A stretch of 64,000 nucleotides of DNA from Sporosarcina globispora (GTDB lineage: Bacteria > Bacillota > Bacilli > Bacillales > Cytobacillaceae), in contig NZ_LGUF01000007.1 of assembly GCF_001274725.1 (NCBI RefSeq), positions 768,001 through 832,000 on the forward strand, written 5' to 3'. The first letter of the stretch is position 1; the number at the start of each line of letters is the position of its first letter. The position numbers and the translations under genes are program-made. Of the stretch, positions 26,077-37,574 are shown piece by piece. Below the pieces are notes generated by a model. That model was not told where the DNA came from, did no database searches, and saw nothing but the letters and a program-made list of their open reading frames with translations.

Positions 26077-29000
26077 ATGAGCAATCCAGAAGTCTATAAG
26101 CCGAAAAATCATATCCGCTTCGTTACGGCTTCCAGTCTATTTGACGGACATGATGCTTCCATCAATATTATGCGCCGCATCATCCAGGCAAGCGGTGCAG
26201 AGGTCATCCATCTCGGGCATAACCGTTCTGTGGAAGAAGTCGTAAATGCTTCGATTCAGGAAGATGTACAGGGAATCGCCATTTCCTCTTATCAGGGAGG
26301 ACATGTGGAGTATTTCAAATATATGTATGATCTCCTGAAGGAAAGAGGCGCATCCCATATCCGCATTTATGGTGGAGGCGGCGGTGTCATCATCCCGAAG
26401 GAAATCAAAGAATTGCATGACTATGGAATCGCGAGAATTTTCTCGCCTGAAGATGGCCGCCAATATGGTCTCCAGGGCATGATTGATCAAATGATCAAAG
26501 AATGTGATTTTCCTACTTTCACAGCTGAAGCATCCGAACAGATTGTAAAGCTTCAGGAAGGGGAAACCAACTCTATCGCGAAGCTGATTACGCTGGCAGA
26601 GCATCAGGTAACCGTTGGCAAAGAAGCGGCTGCTGCGCTTGAGCCTGTCATGGAAAAAGTGAAATCACTTGAAAAACTAGTTCCGGTGGTGGGAATCACA
26701 GGTACGGGCGGTGCTGGAAAAAGCTCGCTGACTGATGAACTGATCCGCCGTTTCATCAATGAAATTCCGGAGAAAAAGGTAGCGATTCTTTCAGTAGACC
26801 CGACGAAGCAAAAAACGGGCGGTGCGCTTCTTGGCGACCGTATCCGCATGAACGCCATTTTTAATCCGCGCGTTTATATGCGAAGCCTGGCAACAAGAAA
26901 TTCCCGCAGCGAACTATCGCTTGCGATTCAGGATGCTATTTCCGTTGTCAAAGCAGCTGGATTTGATCTGATTATTGTGGAAACAAGCGGAATCGGGCAG
27001 GGGGATGCAGGCATTACCGAAATTTGTGATGCCTCAATGTATGTCATGACAAGCGAATTCGGTGCGCCTTCCCAGCTTGAAAAGATCGATATGATTGATT
27101 ATGCAGACTTGATCGTCATTAATAAATTTGAGCGCAAAGGTTCAGAGGATGCGATGCGCCAGGTGCAAAAGCAGTACCAGCGCAGCCGGATGCTTTTTGA
27201 AAAAGAGCTTGAAGACATGCCTGTCTACGGAACCATTGCCAGCCAATTCAATGATCCGGGCACAAATGCGGTGTTTGCAGCACTCATTGAAACGATTAAT
27301 GAAAAAGCAGGCACAGACTGGAAGACAACTTTTGCAAAAAATGCAAAAGTTGAAAAGCAGAATGTCATTATCCCGAATGAACAGCGCTATTATCTGCGCG
27401 AGGTTTCAGAAGCAGTCCGCGGCTATCACAAGAAAGCCGAGGAGCAGTCCGATCTTGCCCGCAAACTGTTTCAGCTTGAAGGAGCGCTGCTTGCGGTAAA
27501 AGAGCAGGAAGGAAATGAAGAAGCGGTCGCATCTCTAGAAGCTATCAAAGCCGCAACAGAAGAAAAACTGACTGCCGAAACAAAGAATATCCTTGCAGGC
27601 TGGGAAGATCTGAAGGAAAAATATGCAGGCGAGCAATTTGTCACGAAGATTCGCGACAAAGAAATTGTCACGATTTTAAAAACAAAGAGCTTATCTGGCC
27701 TGTCCGTCCCAAAAGTGGCGCTGCCTAAATACAAGGATTACGGAGAAATCATCCGCTGGGTGTATAGAGAAAACGTGCCGGGTTCATTCCCTTATACAGC
27801 TGGTGTTTTCCCGTTCAAACGCGAGGGAGAAGATCCGAAGAGACAGTTCGCGGGAGAAGGTACGCCTGAACGGACAAACCGCCGCTTCCATTATCTGTCC
27901 AAAGATGATGCGGCAAAGCGTCTGAGCACAGCGTTTGATTCTGTAACTCTATACGGGGAAGACCCTGACTATCGCCCGGACATTTACGGAAAAGTCGGGG
28001 AAAGCGGAGTCAGCATCTGTACCCTGGATGATATGAAAAAGCTGTATGCCGGTTTTGATTTATGCCATCCATCTACTTCTGTATCCATGACGATTAATGG
28101 GCCGGCACCGATCATTTTGGCGATGTTCATGAATACCGCCATCGAGCAGCAGATTGAAGCAAAAGAGCAGGAGCTTGGCCGTGTGCTGACTCCGGAAGAG
28201 TTTGCGGAAGTCAGGGCCAAAACGCTGCAGACTGTTCGCGGAACGGTTCAGGCTGACATTTTAAAAGAAGATCAGGGCCAAAATACATGCATCTTCTCTA
28301 CAGAGTTTGCCTTAAGGATGATGGGGGATATTCAGCAGTACTTCATCGACCATAAAGTCCGCAATTATTACTCTGTATCTATTTCCGGCTACCATATAGC
28401 GGAAGCAGGTGCAAACCCAATTTCACAGCTTGCCTTTACACTGGCAAATGGTTTCACGTATGTGGAGTACTATTTGAGCAGAGGCATGAACATCAATGAT
28501 TTTGCACCGAACCTTTCATTTTTCTTCTCGAATGGATTGGATCCGGAGTATACGGTGCTTGGCCGTGTGGCGCGCCGCATCTGGGCAACGGTTATGAGGG
28601 ATAAGTATGGTGCGAATGAAAGAAGCCAGAAGCTAAAGTATCACATCCAGACGTCCGGACGTTCCCTGCATGCACAGGAAATCGATTTTAATGATATCCG
28701 TACAACACTGCAGGCACTGATGGCGCTTCAGGATAACTGCAATTCCCTGCATACAAATGCATATGATGAGGCCATCACTACGCCAACGGAAGAATCTGTC
28801 CGCCGAGCGATGGCCATCCAAATGATTATTACAAAAGAGCATGGCTTATCGAAAAACGAAAATCCGCTTCAGGGCGCATTTATTGTGGATGAGCTGACAG
28901 ACCTTGTGGAAGAGCAGGTGCTGAGAGAGTTCGAACGCATCAATGACCGCGGCGGCGTGCTTGGCGCCATGGAAACTCAATATCAGCGCGGCAAAATCCA

Positions 29001-29343
29001 GGATGAATCCATGTACTATGAAATGAAGAAGCATACAGGTGAGCTTCCAATCATTGGAGTTAACACATACTTGAATCCAAATCCTCCTTCAGAGGATGAA
29101 ATGAACAATATGGAGCTTGCACGGGCTACGAAGGAAGAAAAAGAAACACAGATCCGCAATCTCCGCAGCTTCCAGGCCCTCAACAAAGACATAGCGGAAG
29201 AGGCCCTAACACGATTGAAGGAAGCAGCAGTCAGCGGCGGCAACATTTTTGCCGAACTGATGGAAACGGTCAAAGTTGCAAGCCTTGGCCAAATCACCCG
29301 TGCTTTATACGAAGTGGGCGGACAGTATCGCCGCAATATGTAA
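26077..29343 (+). CDS. icmF: Fused isobutyryl-CoA mutase with G-protein chaperone
   Basis: A 1088-residue adenosylcobalamin enzyme that interconverts isobutyryl-CoA and n-butyryl-CoA. Order of domains: B12-binding (about 12-145; DGHDAS and YGGGGGVI), MeaI-type GTPase (P-loop [12 protein letters not shown] near 205), linker, then the substrate-binding mutase domain (from about 560; [16 protein letters not shown]). The B12 motif ends in Ser where DxHxxG has Gly. ATG 26077 follows AAGGGGG; the open frame upstream lacks support. With the dehydrogenases and thiolase next door it would link valine or iso-fatty-acid breakdown to butyryl-CoA oxidation. Confidence 0.95.
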   Translation: MSNPEVYKPKNHIRFVTASSLFDGHDASINIMRRIIQASGAEVIHLGHNRSVEEVVNASIQEDVQGIAISSYQGGHVEYFKYMYDLLKERGASHIRIYGGGGGVIIPKEIKELHDYGIARIFSPEDGRQYGLQGMIDQMIKECDFPTFTAEASEQIVKLQEGETNSIAKLITLAEHQVTVGKEAAAALEPVMEKVKSLEKLVPVVGITGTGGAGKSSLTDELIRRFINEIPEKKVAILSVDPTKQKTGGALLGDRIRMNAIFNPRVYMRSLATRNSRSELSLAIQDAISVVKAAGFDLIIVETSGIGQGDAGITEICDASMYVMTSEFGAPSQLEKIDMIDYADLIVINKFERKGSEDAMRQVQKQYQRSRMLFEKELEDMPVYGTIASQFNDPGTNAVFAALIETINEKAGTDWKTTFAKNAKVEKQNVIIPNEQRYYLREVSEAVRGYHKKAEEQSDLARKLFQLEGALLAVKEQEGNEEAVASLEAIKAATEEKLTAETKNILAGWEDLKEKYAGEQFVTKIRDKEIVTILKTKSLSGLSVPKVALPKYKDYGEIIRWVYRENVPGSFPYTAGVFPFKREGEDPKRQFAGEGTPERTNRRFHYLSKDDAAKRLSTAFDSVTLYGEDPDYRPDIYGKVGESGVSICTLDDMKKLYAGFDLCHPSTSVSMTINGPAPIILAMFMNTAIEQQIEAKEQELGRVLTPEEFAEVRAKTLQTVRGTVQADILKEDQGQNTCIFSTEFALRMMGDIQQYFIDHKVRNYYSVSISGYHIAEAGANPISQLAFTLANGFTYVEYYLSRGMNINDFAPNLSFFFSNGLDPEYTVLGRVARRIWATVMRDKYGANERSQKLKYHIQTSGRSLHAQEIDFNDIRTTLQALMALQDNCNSLHTNAYDEAITTPTEESVRRAMAIQMIITKEHGLSKNENPLQGAFIVDELTDLVEEQVLREFERINDRGGVLGAMETQYQRGKIQDESMYYEMKKHTGELPIIGVNTYLNPNPPSEDEMNNMELARATKEEKETQIRNLRSFQALNKDIAEEALTRLKEAAVSGGNIFAELMETVKVASLGQITRALYEVGGQYRRNM

Positions 29344-29361
29344 GAACCAATTGAATCAATA

Positions 29362-29390
29362 GGGCCTGCAGCTGCAGGCCCTTGTTTTCT
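29362..29390 (+). terminator. Terminator after icmF
   Basis: GGGCCTGCAG and CTGCAGGCCC form a perfect palindrome (29362-29381), followed by TTGTTTTCT. Confidence 0.75.
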
Positions 29391-29492
29391 GTACTATTAT
29401 TTAACATAGAATTAATATAAAATAATTCCATATCCTATATAATGGAATCAATACATAGCGGTGCACTTCTGGGAACCTGAGGATGTGAAAAA

Positions 29493-29669
29493 ATGAAAAA
29501 AATCTTGCTTTACGCAGCCATACTTGCAGCTGTTGCAGGAGTTTACTTCTTATACGGAAAACAGCTGGGAGCCATTGCATTCTATCTGCTCTCCATCTAC
29601 TTCACCTGGCTTGCCTATAAAAAATGGGATCGGCCGTTAAGGGGGAGGAGAAAGAGGAGGGCTGATTAG
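29493..29669 (+). CDS. Small membrane protein, 58 residues
   Basis: ATG 29493 follows GAGGATG; the frame encodes MKKILLYAAILAAVAGVYFL (first helix), a polar turn, AIAFYLLSIYFTWLAY (second helix) and a basic tail (RGRRKRRAD). I do not recognise the family. Upstream are a TATAAT (29438-29443) with no clear -35 and an inverted repeat, ATTCCA (29425-29430) and TGGAAT (29443-29448), around the -10. The charge pattern (positive C-terminus) and start signals support a real gene. Confidence 0.65.
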   Translation: MKKILLYAAILAAVAGVYFLYGKQLGAIAFYLLSIYFTWLAYKKWDRPLRGRRKRRAD

Positions 29670-29763
29670 CTTTATACGTTACATTAATTTATCCGAACAC
29701 TCGTATTCAGAAAGGGAAGGCATTTTTGATTTGGCAGTGATAGTAAAAATGTGTAGTCAGCAC

Positions 29764-29890
29764 CTGTTGATTGGAGCGGAGGGCACTTGACTCCTGCGGG
29801 AGATGCGGGTCATCGGGAGACCCCGCAGGAGCGAATGGGAGGCTCACGGACCGCCCGCGGAAAGCAAGTGCCCGCAGCGGAAATCAACAG
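29764..29890. repeat. Repeat family B (long imperfect inverted repeat)
   Basis: The 127-bp element starts CTGTTGATTGGAGCGGA and ends CAGCGGAAATCAACAG, which pair as long arms. Inside, CTCCTGCGGG pairs with CCCCGCAGGAG, giving a branched fold. I recall closely similar sequences dispersed in many Bacillaceae genomes, but no name can be given. It lies in the 449-bp gap between the small membrane gene and rpoE; the remainder of the gap holds only the rpoE promoter. Confidence 0.75.
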
Positions 29891-29965
29891 GCCTTTCAAA
29901 CAAAGCTACAAAATATATTGTGGCAAGAAAAATTGCAGAAAAAAGGGCAGAACAGCAGATATAAC

Positions 29966-29995
29966 TGGCATAAACCGTAAAAATTTGTTTATAAT
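29966..29995 (+). promoter_or_regulatory. Candidate promoter of rpoE
   Basis: TATAAT (29990-29995) with a poor -35 (TGGCAT, 29966-29971) at 18 bp. Confidence 0.45.
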
Positions 29996-30118
29996 GAAGA
30001 ATATGCCTTCTTGCAGGCTGTCCGCATGCATTTGTGGGGCTTGCGGAACTTTCAGCTTAAATAGTTTGTGATTTGCGCTGCAGAATGAGCGTTTACATAG
30101 GGAAAGGAAGTGCTGATA

Positions 30119-30700
30119 TTGAGTTTGGAACAGTTCTCAAAAGAAGAATTACAAGAGATGTCATTGATTGAAGTGGCTTATGAACTTCTAACAAGAAAAA
30201 AAGAACCAATGGCCTTTAATGACATCATGAATGAAGTGGCTAAACTTATGAACCTTTCAGAGGAACAAGTTAAGGGGAAAATTGCACAATTCTATACAGA
30301 TTTAAATATAGATGGCCATTTTATCGGATTGGGCGAAAACCGCTGGGGCCTTCGGTCATGGTATCCGGTTGATCAATATGAAGAAGAAGTCGTAACGGTA
30401 ATCAAGCCTAAGAAGAAAAAGGCGAAGAAAAAGGACGACGATGATCTCGATCTTGAAGATTATGATGAGCTTGATGAAGAGGATATCGATTACGACGATA
30501 TCGACGGATTCGAAGATGACGATCTGACAGAAGATGATGATGATGATGATCTTCTCGACGATGACGAGGATCTGGATGATGATGATTTCGAAGACGATGA
30601 AGATCTAATCGATAAAGATGAGGAATACGACCTTGGCGATGATGACGAAGAGCTTGAGGAAGATGATCTCGACGATGACGATGACAAAGAAGATTTATAA
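30119..30700 (+). CDS. rpoE: RNA polymerase delta subunit
   Basis: A 193-residue protein. The folded N-terminal half contains QFYTDLNIDGHFIGLGENRW and GLRSWYPVDQY, then a lysine cluster (KPKKKKAKKK), then about 85 residues that are almost all Asp and Glu. This is the delta architecture: the acidic tail displaces nucleic acid from RNA polymerase and speeds recycling. The start is TTG 30119 (SLEQFSKEEL), 8 bases after AAGGAAG; it aligns with the B. subtilis start better than GTG 30110, which sits in the SD. It is followed by pyrG, as in B. subtilis. Confidence 0.95.
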   Translation: MSLEQFSKEELQEMSLIEVAYELLTRKKEPMAFNDIMNEVAKLMNLSEEQVKGKIAQFYTDLNIDGHFIGLGENRWGLRSWYPVDQYEEEVVTVIKPKKKKAKKKDDDDLDLEDYDELDEEDIDYDDIDGFEDDDLTEDDDDDDLLDDDEDLDDDDFEDDEDLIDKDEEYDLGDDDEELEEDDLDDDDDKEDL

Positions 30701-30702
30701 TC

Positions 30703-30745
30703 TTGACTTTTCGTTTCAGGGCTTGTAGAATACTTTTTGGGCTCC
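30703..30745 (+). promoter_or_regulatory. pyrG promoter and GGGC start site (CTP-sensing)
   Basis: TTGACT (30703-30708), 17-bp spacer, TAGAAT (30726-30731), then GGGCTCC at 30739-30745 where transcription should start. In B. subtilis, pyrG transcripts that begin GGGC gain extra G residues by slippage when CTP is low. Those G residues pair with the pyrimidine-rich left arm of the leader terminator. All parts are present here. Confidence 0.9.
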
Positions 30746-30777
30746 TTAAAAAAGGAACAATTCGTTTAGACGCTAAT

Positions 30778-30825
30778 AGCGCTCCCTTACTTACTTAAGT
30801 AAGAGGGGCGCTTTTTATTTTTTTA
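30778..30825 (+). terminator. pyrG leader attenuator
   Basis: AGCGCTCCCTTACTT pairs with AAGTAAGAGGGGCGCT, followed by a long T-rich run. GCTCCC in the left arm is the target for the slipped poly-G start of the transcript. Confidence 0.9.
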
Positions 30826-30873
30826 TAGGCCATGCTGTCTTATTAAAATTGCTAAACCATCCCTATGCGATAA

Positions 30874-32580
<1,707 letters not shown>

Positions 32581-32584
32581 GTTT

Positions 32585-32617
32585 GAAAAATCCCTCCGGA
32601 GGTGGAGGGATTTTTTT
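32585..32617 (+). terminator. Terminator of pyrG
   Basis: AAATCCCTCC pairs with GGAGGGATTT around GGAGGT, followed by T7. Confidence 0.9.
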
Positions 32618-32634
32618 GTGCCGTATGGCATTTT

Positions 32635-32704
32635 GCGGATAAAATTGAAAAATCGCGGATATAACATTTTTTTCGCGGATAAAATGAAATTTTCGCGGTT
32701 ATCC
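32635..32704. repeat. Phased array 5: four units GCGGATAAAA at exactly 20 bp
   Basis: Units start at 32635, 32655, 32675 and 32695 (GCGGATAAAA, GCGGATATAA, GCGGATAAAA, GCGGTTATCC). On the minus strand the core is TTTTATCCGC, as in array 2. The array lies between pyrG and the converging DUF2529 gene, ending 10 bp from that gene's stop codon. Confidence 0.85.
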
Positions 32705-32713
32705 CGGCAAAAA

Positions 32714-33235
32714 CTATTCATTTTCCTCCAAAATCTCTTCAATGGTAAATTTAATGCCATAATAAACAAATAAAGCAGCCATGGAAGCCGGATAGCCGAA
32801 GCGGTTGCCTTCTTCATCAGGCAGAAGCCCTTTAGCTAGCTTCAAATCAATATGTACATCGGCTAAATCAGCAATGTTAACATTGTTTTCCGCCTTAACA
32901 GTGCTCACTGCCACAAAGGGAATTCCTTTTTCAGACAAAGATTTTGCCAGAGCAGCAGCGTCTTCGTCATCTGAATGTCTTGAGAAGATGATCACTCTGT
33001 CTGTTTCTGCGACTTCCGCATCACTTTCCAATATCGCTGCATCTCTAAGCGGTTCCTGGCTTTGAACGGCTTCATAGCCAATTGCAGCCATTTCTTTAGT
33101 ACCGTAAATATATATTTTCCCATCACCGGCGGCAGCCTGAGCCAATAGGCGTGCACTATCCTCGATGGAAAACTCTTCTTTTTCCTGAAGTCTTTTAAAC
33201 AAGCCTGTCAGCTGGGTAGAAAACATCTTCAGCAA
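32714..33235 (-). CDS. DUF2529 family protein (YwjG-like)
   Basis: A 173-residue cytoplasmic protein of the DUF2529 family, with an SIS-like alpha/beta fold: GKIYIYGTKEMAAIGYEAV, RVIIFSRHSDDEDAAALAK and GIPFVAVSTVKA. The function is unknown. The start is TTG 33235, 9 bases after AAGGAG; ATG 33226 is further from the SD. The gene sits between pyrG and spo0F on the opposite strand, as ywjG does in B. subtilis. Confidence 0.85.
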   Translation of the reverse strand: MLKMFSTQLTGLFKRLQEKEEFSIEDSARLLAQAAAGDGKIYIYGTKEMAAIGYEAVQSQEPLRDAAILESDAEVAETDRVIIFSRHSDDEDAAALAKSLSEKGIPFVAVSTVKAENNVNIADLADVHIDLKLAKGLLPDEEGNRFGYPASMAALFVYYGIKFTIEEILEENE

Positions 33236-33329
33236 AGCAGTTCACTCCTTTATTTCTTCACCTGCGGTTCTATTATAGTGAATAGGGAGGAAAAGGTAAA
33301 ATATACAAGGTTAAATTGAGAATTTTAGA

Positions 33330-33357
33330 AGGAATAATCATGGCTTGCAGAGAAATT
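33330..33357 (+). promoter_or_regulatory. Candidate sigma-H promoter of spo0F
   Basis: AGGAATA (33330-33336), 12-bp spacer, AGAGAAATT (33349-33357) resemble the sigma-H elements AGGAWWW and RNNGAATWW with one mismatch in the -10. B. subtilis spo0F has a sigma-H promoter. Confidence 0.4.
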
Positions 33358-33451
33358 AGCAGTAGGAGAATGTATAGTTAAGTGACCTGCAGTCATAATT
33401 CAGTATGATATTTACCTAAGTGCTTTTAATACGACAGGAAGAGGTGGCTTG

Positions 33452-33826
33452 ATGAAAGGGAAAATTTTAATCGTAGATGATCAGTTCGGAATCCGTATTT
33501 TGCTTAATGAGGTACTGCAGAAAGAAGGGTACGACACATACCAGGCTGCCAATGGAGTCCAGGCTCTCGACATTGTTTCCAAGCATTCGCCTGACCTTGT
33601 TCTTCTCGATATGAAAATACCGGGAATGGACGGGATTGAAATTTTAAAAAGAATGAGAGTGGTGGATAAAGATATCCGTGTCATCATCATGACTGCTTAT
33701 GGTGAACTCGATATGATTCAGGAAGCCAAGGATCTTGGCGCGCTTACCCACTTTGCGAAGCCATTCGATATCGATGACATACGGGCAGCAGTAAAGAAAT
33801 ATTTGCCTGTGCCCAACTCAAATTAA
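33452..33826 (+). CDS. spo0F: Sporulation phosphorelay response regulator
   Basis: A 124-residue single-domain receiver. It receives phosphate from the Kin kinases and passes it to Spo0B. The acidic pocket (IVDDQFGIR), the phosphorylated Asp ([14 protein letters not shown], Asp53 from ATG, Asp54 in B. subtilis numbering), [15 protein letters not shown] and HFAKPFD are all intact. There is no output domain, as expected. ATG 33452 and TTG 33449 are both possible after GAGGTGG; ATG is preferred by SD spacing. Confidence 0.97.
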   Translation: MKGKILIVDDQFGIRILLNEVLQKEGYDTYQAANGVQALDIVSKHSPDLVLLDMKIPGMDGIEILKRMRVVDKDIRVIIMTAYGELDMIQEAKDLGALTHFAKPFDIDDIRAAVKKYLPVPNSN

Positions 33827-33869
33827 GAAAAAAATCCGATTTTAACCTGAATTTCCATTGTTATAAAAA

Positions 33870-34060
33870 TGATAGCGTTTGCTTTATGACAATTAAGAAA
33901 AACGCGCAGGAATAATGGCTTTTCTAAGTCCTTTTTGGTATGATAACAGATGAATTCCAAAGGGTCGTATTCGTTTAGCGGACTAATTTAAGGGTACATA
34001 TTCGATAGTGTTAAGGGGAAAACTTTAACAGTGTTTAGTCTGCCTAAGCTTAAACGATTA
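33870..34060 (+). promoter_or_regulatory. fbaA upstream region: weak promoter and structured leader
   Basis: TATGAT at 33939-33944 may be the -10; the -35 is poor. A cre-like TGATAGCGTTTGCT (33870-33883) lies further up. The leader can form GTTAAGG/CTTTAAC around GGAAAA, closed by an outer pairing of CGTTTAGCGGACTAA (from about 33973) with TTTAGTCTGC and TTAAACG (from about 34035). The outer stem is imperfect. Confidence 0.4.
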
Positions 34061-34079
34061 TCAATAAGGAGGAAGAAAG

Positions 34080-34937
34080 ATGCCTTTAGTTTCTATGACT
34101 GAAATGCTTAATAAAGCAAAATCAGAAGGCTATGCAGTAGGTCAATTTAACTTAAACAACCTTGAGTTCACTCAAGCTATCCTGCAGGCAGCAGAAGCGG
34201 AAAAATCACCGGTAATCCTTGGTGTTTCCGAAGGTGCTGCACGCTACATGGGCGGTTTCAAAACGGTTGTAAAAATGGTTGAAGGACTGCTTGAAGATTA
34301 CAAAATTACAGTGCCAGTGGCTATTCACTTAGATCACGGTTCAAGTTTTGATAAATGTAAAGAAGCGATCGATGCAGGCTTCACATCTGTTATGATCGAT
34401 GCTTCTCATGATCCATTCGAACAAAACGTTGAGACTACTTCTAAAGTAGTTGAATATGCTCATTCAAAAGGCGTTTCAGTAGAAGCTGAGTTAGGAACTG
34501 TCGGCGGACAGGAAGACGATGTTGTTGCTGATGGCGTTATTTATGCTGATGCAAAAGAATGTGAAGAGCTAGTAAAGCGCACTGGCATCGACTGCCTTGC
34601 TCCAGCACTAGGTTCTGTTCACGGTCCATACAAAGGCGAGCCTAACCTTGGCTTTGCTGAAATGGAAGAGATTGGAAGCCTTACGGGTGTTCCTCTAGTT
34701 CTTCATGGCGGAACTGGAATCCCAACAAAGGATATCCAAAAATCCATTTCTTTAGGAACTGCTAAAATCAATGTAAATACTGAGAACCAAATTGCTTCTG
34801 CAAAACGCGTTCGCGAGGTATTGGCAGCAGATACAGAAGTATACGATCCACGCAAATACTTAGGACCTGCACGCGAAGCGATTAAAGAAACAGTAATCGG
34901 CAAAATGCGCGAGTTCGGTTCTTCCAACAAAGCATAA
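34080..34937 (+). CDS. fbaA: Class II fructose-bisphosphate aldolase
   Basis: A 285-residue zinc enzyme of glycolysis and gluconeogenesis. Zinc ligands are visible in [11 protein letters not shown], in GSVHGPYKG and in [10 protein letters not shown]; the catalytic Asp is in [18 protein letters not shown] is the family's mobile loop region. A strong AAGGAGGAAG precedes ATG 34080. As in B. subtilis it stands between spo0F and the transaldolase-like gene. Confidence 0.97.
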   Translation: MPLVSMTEMLNKAKSEGYAVGQFNLNNLEFTQAILQAAEAEKSPVILGVSEGAARYMGGFKTVVKMVEGLLEDYKITVPVAIHLDHGSSFDKCKEAIDAGFTSVMIDASHDPFEQNVETTSKVVEYAHSKGVSVEAELGTVGGQEDDVVADGVIYADAKECEELVKRTGIDCLAPALGSVHGPYKGEPNLGFAEMEEIGSLTGVPLVLHGGTGIPTKDIQKSISLGTAKINVNTENQIASAKRVREVLAADTEVYDPRKYLGPAREAIKETVIGKMREFGSSNKA

Positions 34938-34953
34938 TAAATATCATGCAAGA

Positions 34954-34984
34954 GAAACCGCTTCTGGATTTAGGGGCGGTTTCC
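34954..34984 (+). terminator. Weak terminator after fbaA
   Basis: GAAACCGC pairs with GCGGTTTC; only CCCTGTATTTTATT follows, so termination may be partial. Confidence 0.5.
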
Positions 34985-35126
34985 CTGTATTTTATTGCGC
35001 GAGTTGCTGAGTGCCTGCTTCTGAATTCTGCATCCAAATGCAAGGCTTTACAGAATAGAAACTTTATTGAATAATACATAGATATCCGCAGTTCAATATC
35101 AAAACATTAAACAAGGTGGGATTATT

Positions 35127-35771
35127 ATGAAGTTTTTCATCGATACAGCAAACATGGAGGAAATTAAAGAAGCGTACGCCCTAGGGGTAGTAGCAGGCGT
35201 AACAACCAACCCATCACTGGTGGCAAAGGAAAAAAATGTATCCTTTCCTGACCGTCTTCGTGAAATTACGGATCTGGTGCCAGGCTCAGTAAGTGCGGAG
35301 GTAATCGCCCTTGATGCTGAAGGCATGATTAAGGAAGGAAAAGAGCTTGCAGCGATTGCGCCGAACATTACGATCAAAGTGCCGATGACTCCGGATGGCT
35401 TAAAAGCAGTAAGCGCTTTTTCAAAAGAAGGCATTAAAACGAATGTAACCTTGATCTTCAGTGCGAACCAGGCGCTGCTTGCTGCAAGAGCGGGTGCTAC
35501 ATATGTTTCTCCATTCCTTGGACGTTTGGACGATATTGGCCATAACGGTCTTGATTTGATTTCCACAATCGCAGAAATCTTCGCGATTCATGATATTGAT
35601 ACAGAAATCATCGCAGCATCCATCAGACATCCTCAGCACGTGACGGATGCAGCATTAAGAGGAGCCCATATTGCGACAGTTCCTTATAAAGTCATCCAGC
35701 AATTATTCAACCACCCTCTTACAGATAAAGGAATCGAAGCGTTCCTTGCTGACTGGAACAAAAGAGGATAA
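35127..35771 (+). CDS. tal: Transaldolase (short FSA-like type)
   Basis: A 214-residue TIM-barrel aldolase, the short form typical of Bacillus YwjH. Motifs are [27 protein letters not shown], the Schiff-base Lys in [12 protein letters not shown], and the C-terminal [18 protein letters not shown]. It could act as transaldolase in the pentose phosphate pathway or as fructose-6-phosphate aldolase; sequence alone does not decide. An SD (AAGGTGGG) precedes ATG. Confidence 0.93.
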   Translation: MKFFIDTANMEEIKEAYALGVVAGVTTNPSLVAKEKNVSFPDRLREITDLVPGSVSAEVIALDAEGMIKEGKELAAIAPNITIKVPMTPDGLKAVSAFSKEGIKTNVTLIFSANQALLAARAGATYVSPFLGRLDDIGHNGLDLISTIAEIFAIHDIDTEIIAASIRHPQHVTDAALRGAHIATVPYKVIQQLFNHPLTDKGIEAFLADWNKRG

Positions 35772-35802
35772 TGGATTCTTCGGAAAAATAACTCTAGGAA
35801 AC

Positions 35803-35841
35803 TGGCTTTGTTTCGATTCTATAAATCGGAGCAAAGCCAGC
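35803..35841 (+). terminator. Long hairpin after tal
   Basis: CTGGCTTTG (35803-35811) pairs with CAAAGCCAG (35833-35841); an inner CGATT/AATCG stem extends it. CCCCTTCCC follows instead of T, so its strength as a terminator is uncertain. The remaining gap to murA (35842-36232) is A/T-rich; I see no gene in it and no convincing promoter. Confidence 0.55.
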
Positions 35842-36232
35842 CCCTTCCCTTGACCCCGGCTTTTAGTGCTTCTTTCTTAATTTTAACTTTTTTTGAATAC
35901 AATACATGAGATTTGATTTTTCGTGTAAACTATAGGATAAAGATAATGTCGGAATCTGTAAAAAACATATGGAAAATTGTTCCTTGTGCATCTTGCAATG
36001 TTGTTAAACGCAGATACGTGATAATATAAAAGTGCATATTTTCCCAAAGAGTATTTTTCGATGGTAAAAAAAGACAAGCCTATTAGGTTTCTTATAGAAG
36101 CTAGGGCTATTTTCTGGCGGAATTGGTTAGAAAAGTAGTGTGTAGCTTTTGCTGTAAGGGCTAACAATTTTTTTAATATTGAAGTCAAATGTCAGCATGT
36201 GTGATAAACAACGGCTTAGAAGGGAGTTACAA

Positions 36233-37519
36233 ATGGAAAAGCTAATGATTGCAGGCGGATATCCCTTAAAAGGAACTGTCCGTATCAGTGGAGCGAAGAA
36301 TAGTGCAGTAGCATTGATTCCAGCTACCATTTTAGCGGAATCGCCTGTGACAATTGAAGGATTGCCGGATATTTCGGATGTACAAATTTTAAAAGATTTG
36401 CTTGAAGAAATAGGGGGCACTGTCGAATTTACTGAGAATGATATGACAGTTGATCCCTCGTCCATGATTTCCATGCCTTTGCCGAACGGAAAAGTAAAAA
36501 AATTACGCGCTTCCTATTATCTAATGGGAGCGATGCTGGGCAGATTCAAAAAAGCGGTTATTGGACTTCCTGGCGGATGCCATCTGGGGCCAAGGCCGAT
36601 CGACCAGCATATTAAGGGGTTTGAAGCTCTTGGCGCGCGTGTGACCAATGAGCAGGGAGCCATTTATCTTCGTGCCGATGAACTTCGCGGAGCCCGTATT
36701 TATCTCGATGTTGTCAGTGTTGGGGCAACCATCAATATTATGCTTGCTGCAGTCAGGGCTAAGGGCAGAACGATTATTGAAAATGCCGCAAAAGAGCCTG
36801 AAATTATTGATGTTGCTACGCTTTTGACCAATATGGGGGCAAAAATTAAGGGGGCGGGTACAGATGTGATCCGCATTGACGGTGTGGACCATCTGCAAGG
36901 CTGCCAGCATACGATCATCCCAGACCGGATTGAAGCGGGAACGTATATGATCGTTGGTGCTGCTGCCGGAGAAGGCGTACTGATTGACAATGTTATCCCG
37001 CACCACCTTGAATCCTTAATCGCAAAGCTGCGTGAAATGGGCGTCCAGGTCGAAACGAATGATGACCAGGTATTTGTCGGGCCAGCTGAGAAGATGAAAG
37101 CTGTTGATATTAAAACGCTGGTTTATCCAGGCTTCCCTACAGACCTGCAGCAGCCGCTTACTTCTCTGCTCACTGGTGCAGAAGGGACAAGCATGGTGAC
37201 CGACACGATTTATAGTGCCCGATTCAAGCACATTGATGAGCTTCGCAGAATGAATGCCAACATTAAAGTGGAAGGCCGCTCGGCGATCATCAACGGTCCG
37301 ATTCAGCTTCAGGGAGCTAAAGTAAAAGCTAGTGATTTACGTGCAGGCGCCGCACTTGTGATTGCGGGCTTAATGGCTGAGGGAGTTACCGAAGTTACAG
37401 GTTTAGAGCATATTGACAGAGGCTACAGCCATCTTGTAGAAAAGCTGAATGGACTTGGTGCGACGATCTGGCGTGAAGAGATGACCGAAGAAGAACTTGA
37501 ACAAATGAAGAACGCGTAA
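36233..37519 (+). CDS. murA: UDP-N-acetylglucosamine 1-carboxyvinyltransferase (MurA2/MurZ type)
   Basis: A 428-residue enzyme for the first committed step of peptidoglycan synthesis. [14 protein letters not shown], the Cys loop [21 protein letters not shown] (Cys about 117, target of fosfomycin) and [14 protein letters not shown] are present. The location before glpX and rho corresponds to the second B. subtilis copy (murAB/murZ), not the murAA of the ATP synthase end. ATG 36233 follows AGGGAG; the open frame to 36179 is not needed. Confidence 0.95.
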   Translation: MEKLMIAGGYPLKGTVRISGAKNSAVALIPATILAESPVTIEGLPDISDVQILKDLLEEIGGTVEFTENDMTVDPSSMISMPLPNGKVKKLRASYYLMGAMLGRFKKAVIGLPGGCHLGPRPIDQHIKGFEALGARVTNEQGAIYLRADELRGARIYLDVVSVGATINIMLAAVRAKGRTIIENAAKEPEIIDVATLLTNMGAKIKGAGTDVIRIDGVDHLQGCQHTIIPDRIEAGTYMIVGAAAGEGVLIDNVIPHHLESLIAKLREMGVQVETNDDQVFVGPAEKMKAVDIKTLVYPGFPTDLQQPLTSLLTGAEGTSMVTDTIYSARFKHIDELRRMNANIKVEGRSAIINGPIQLQGAKVKASDLRAGAALVIAGLMAEGVTEVTGLEHIDRGYSHLVEKLNGLGATIWREEMTEEELEQMKNA

Positions 37520-37574
37520 ATAGAGAAACATCTTGGAGTATTGACAGCTGACTGATTGATGACCGGGGCTAGCC

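Noticed and set aside
30490..30687. Serine-rich 65-residue frame on the minus strand
   Set aside because: It is the antisense reading of the Asp/Glu-rich tail of rpoE; codons for Asp and Glu read backwards give Ser and Arg.
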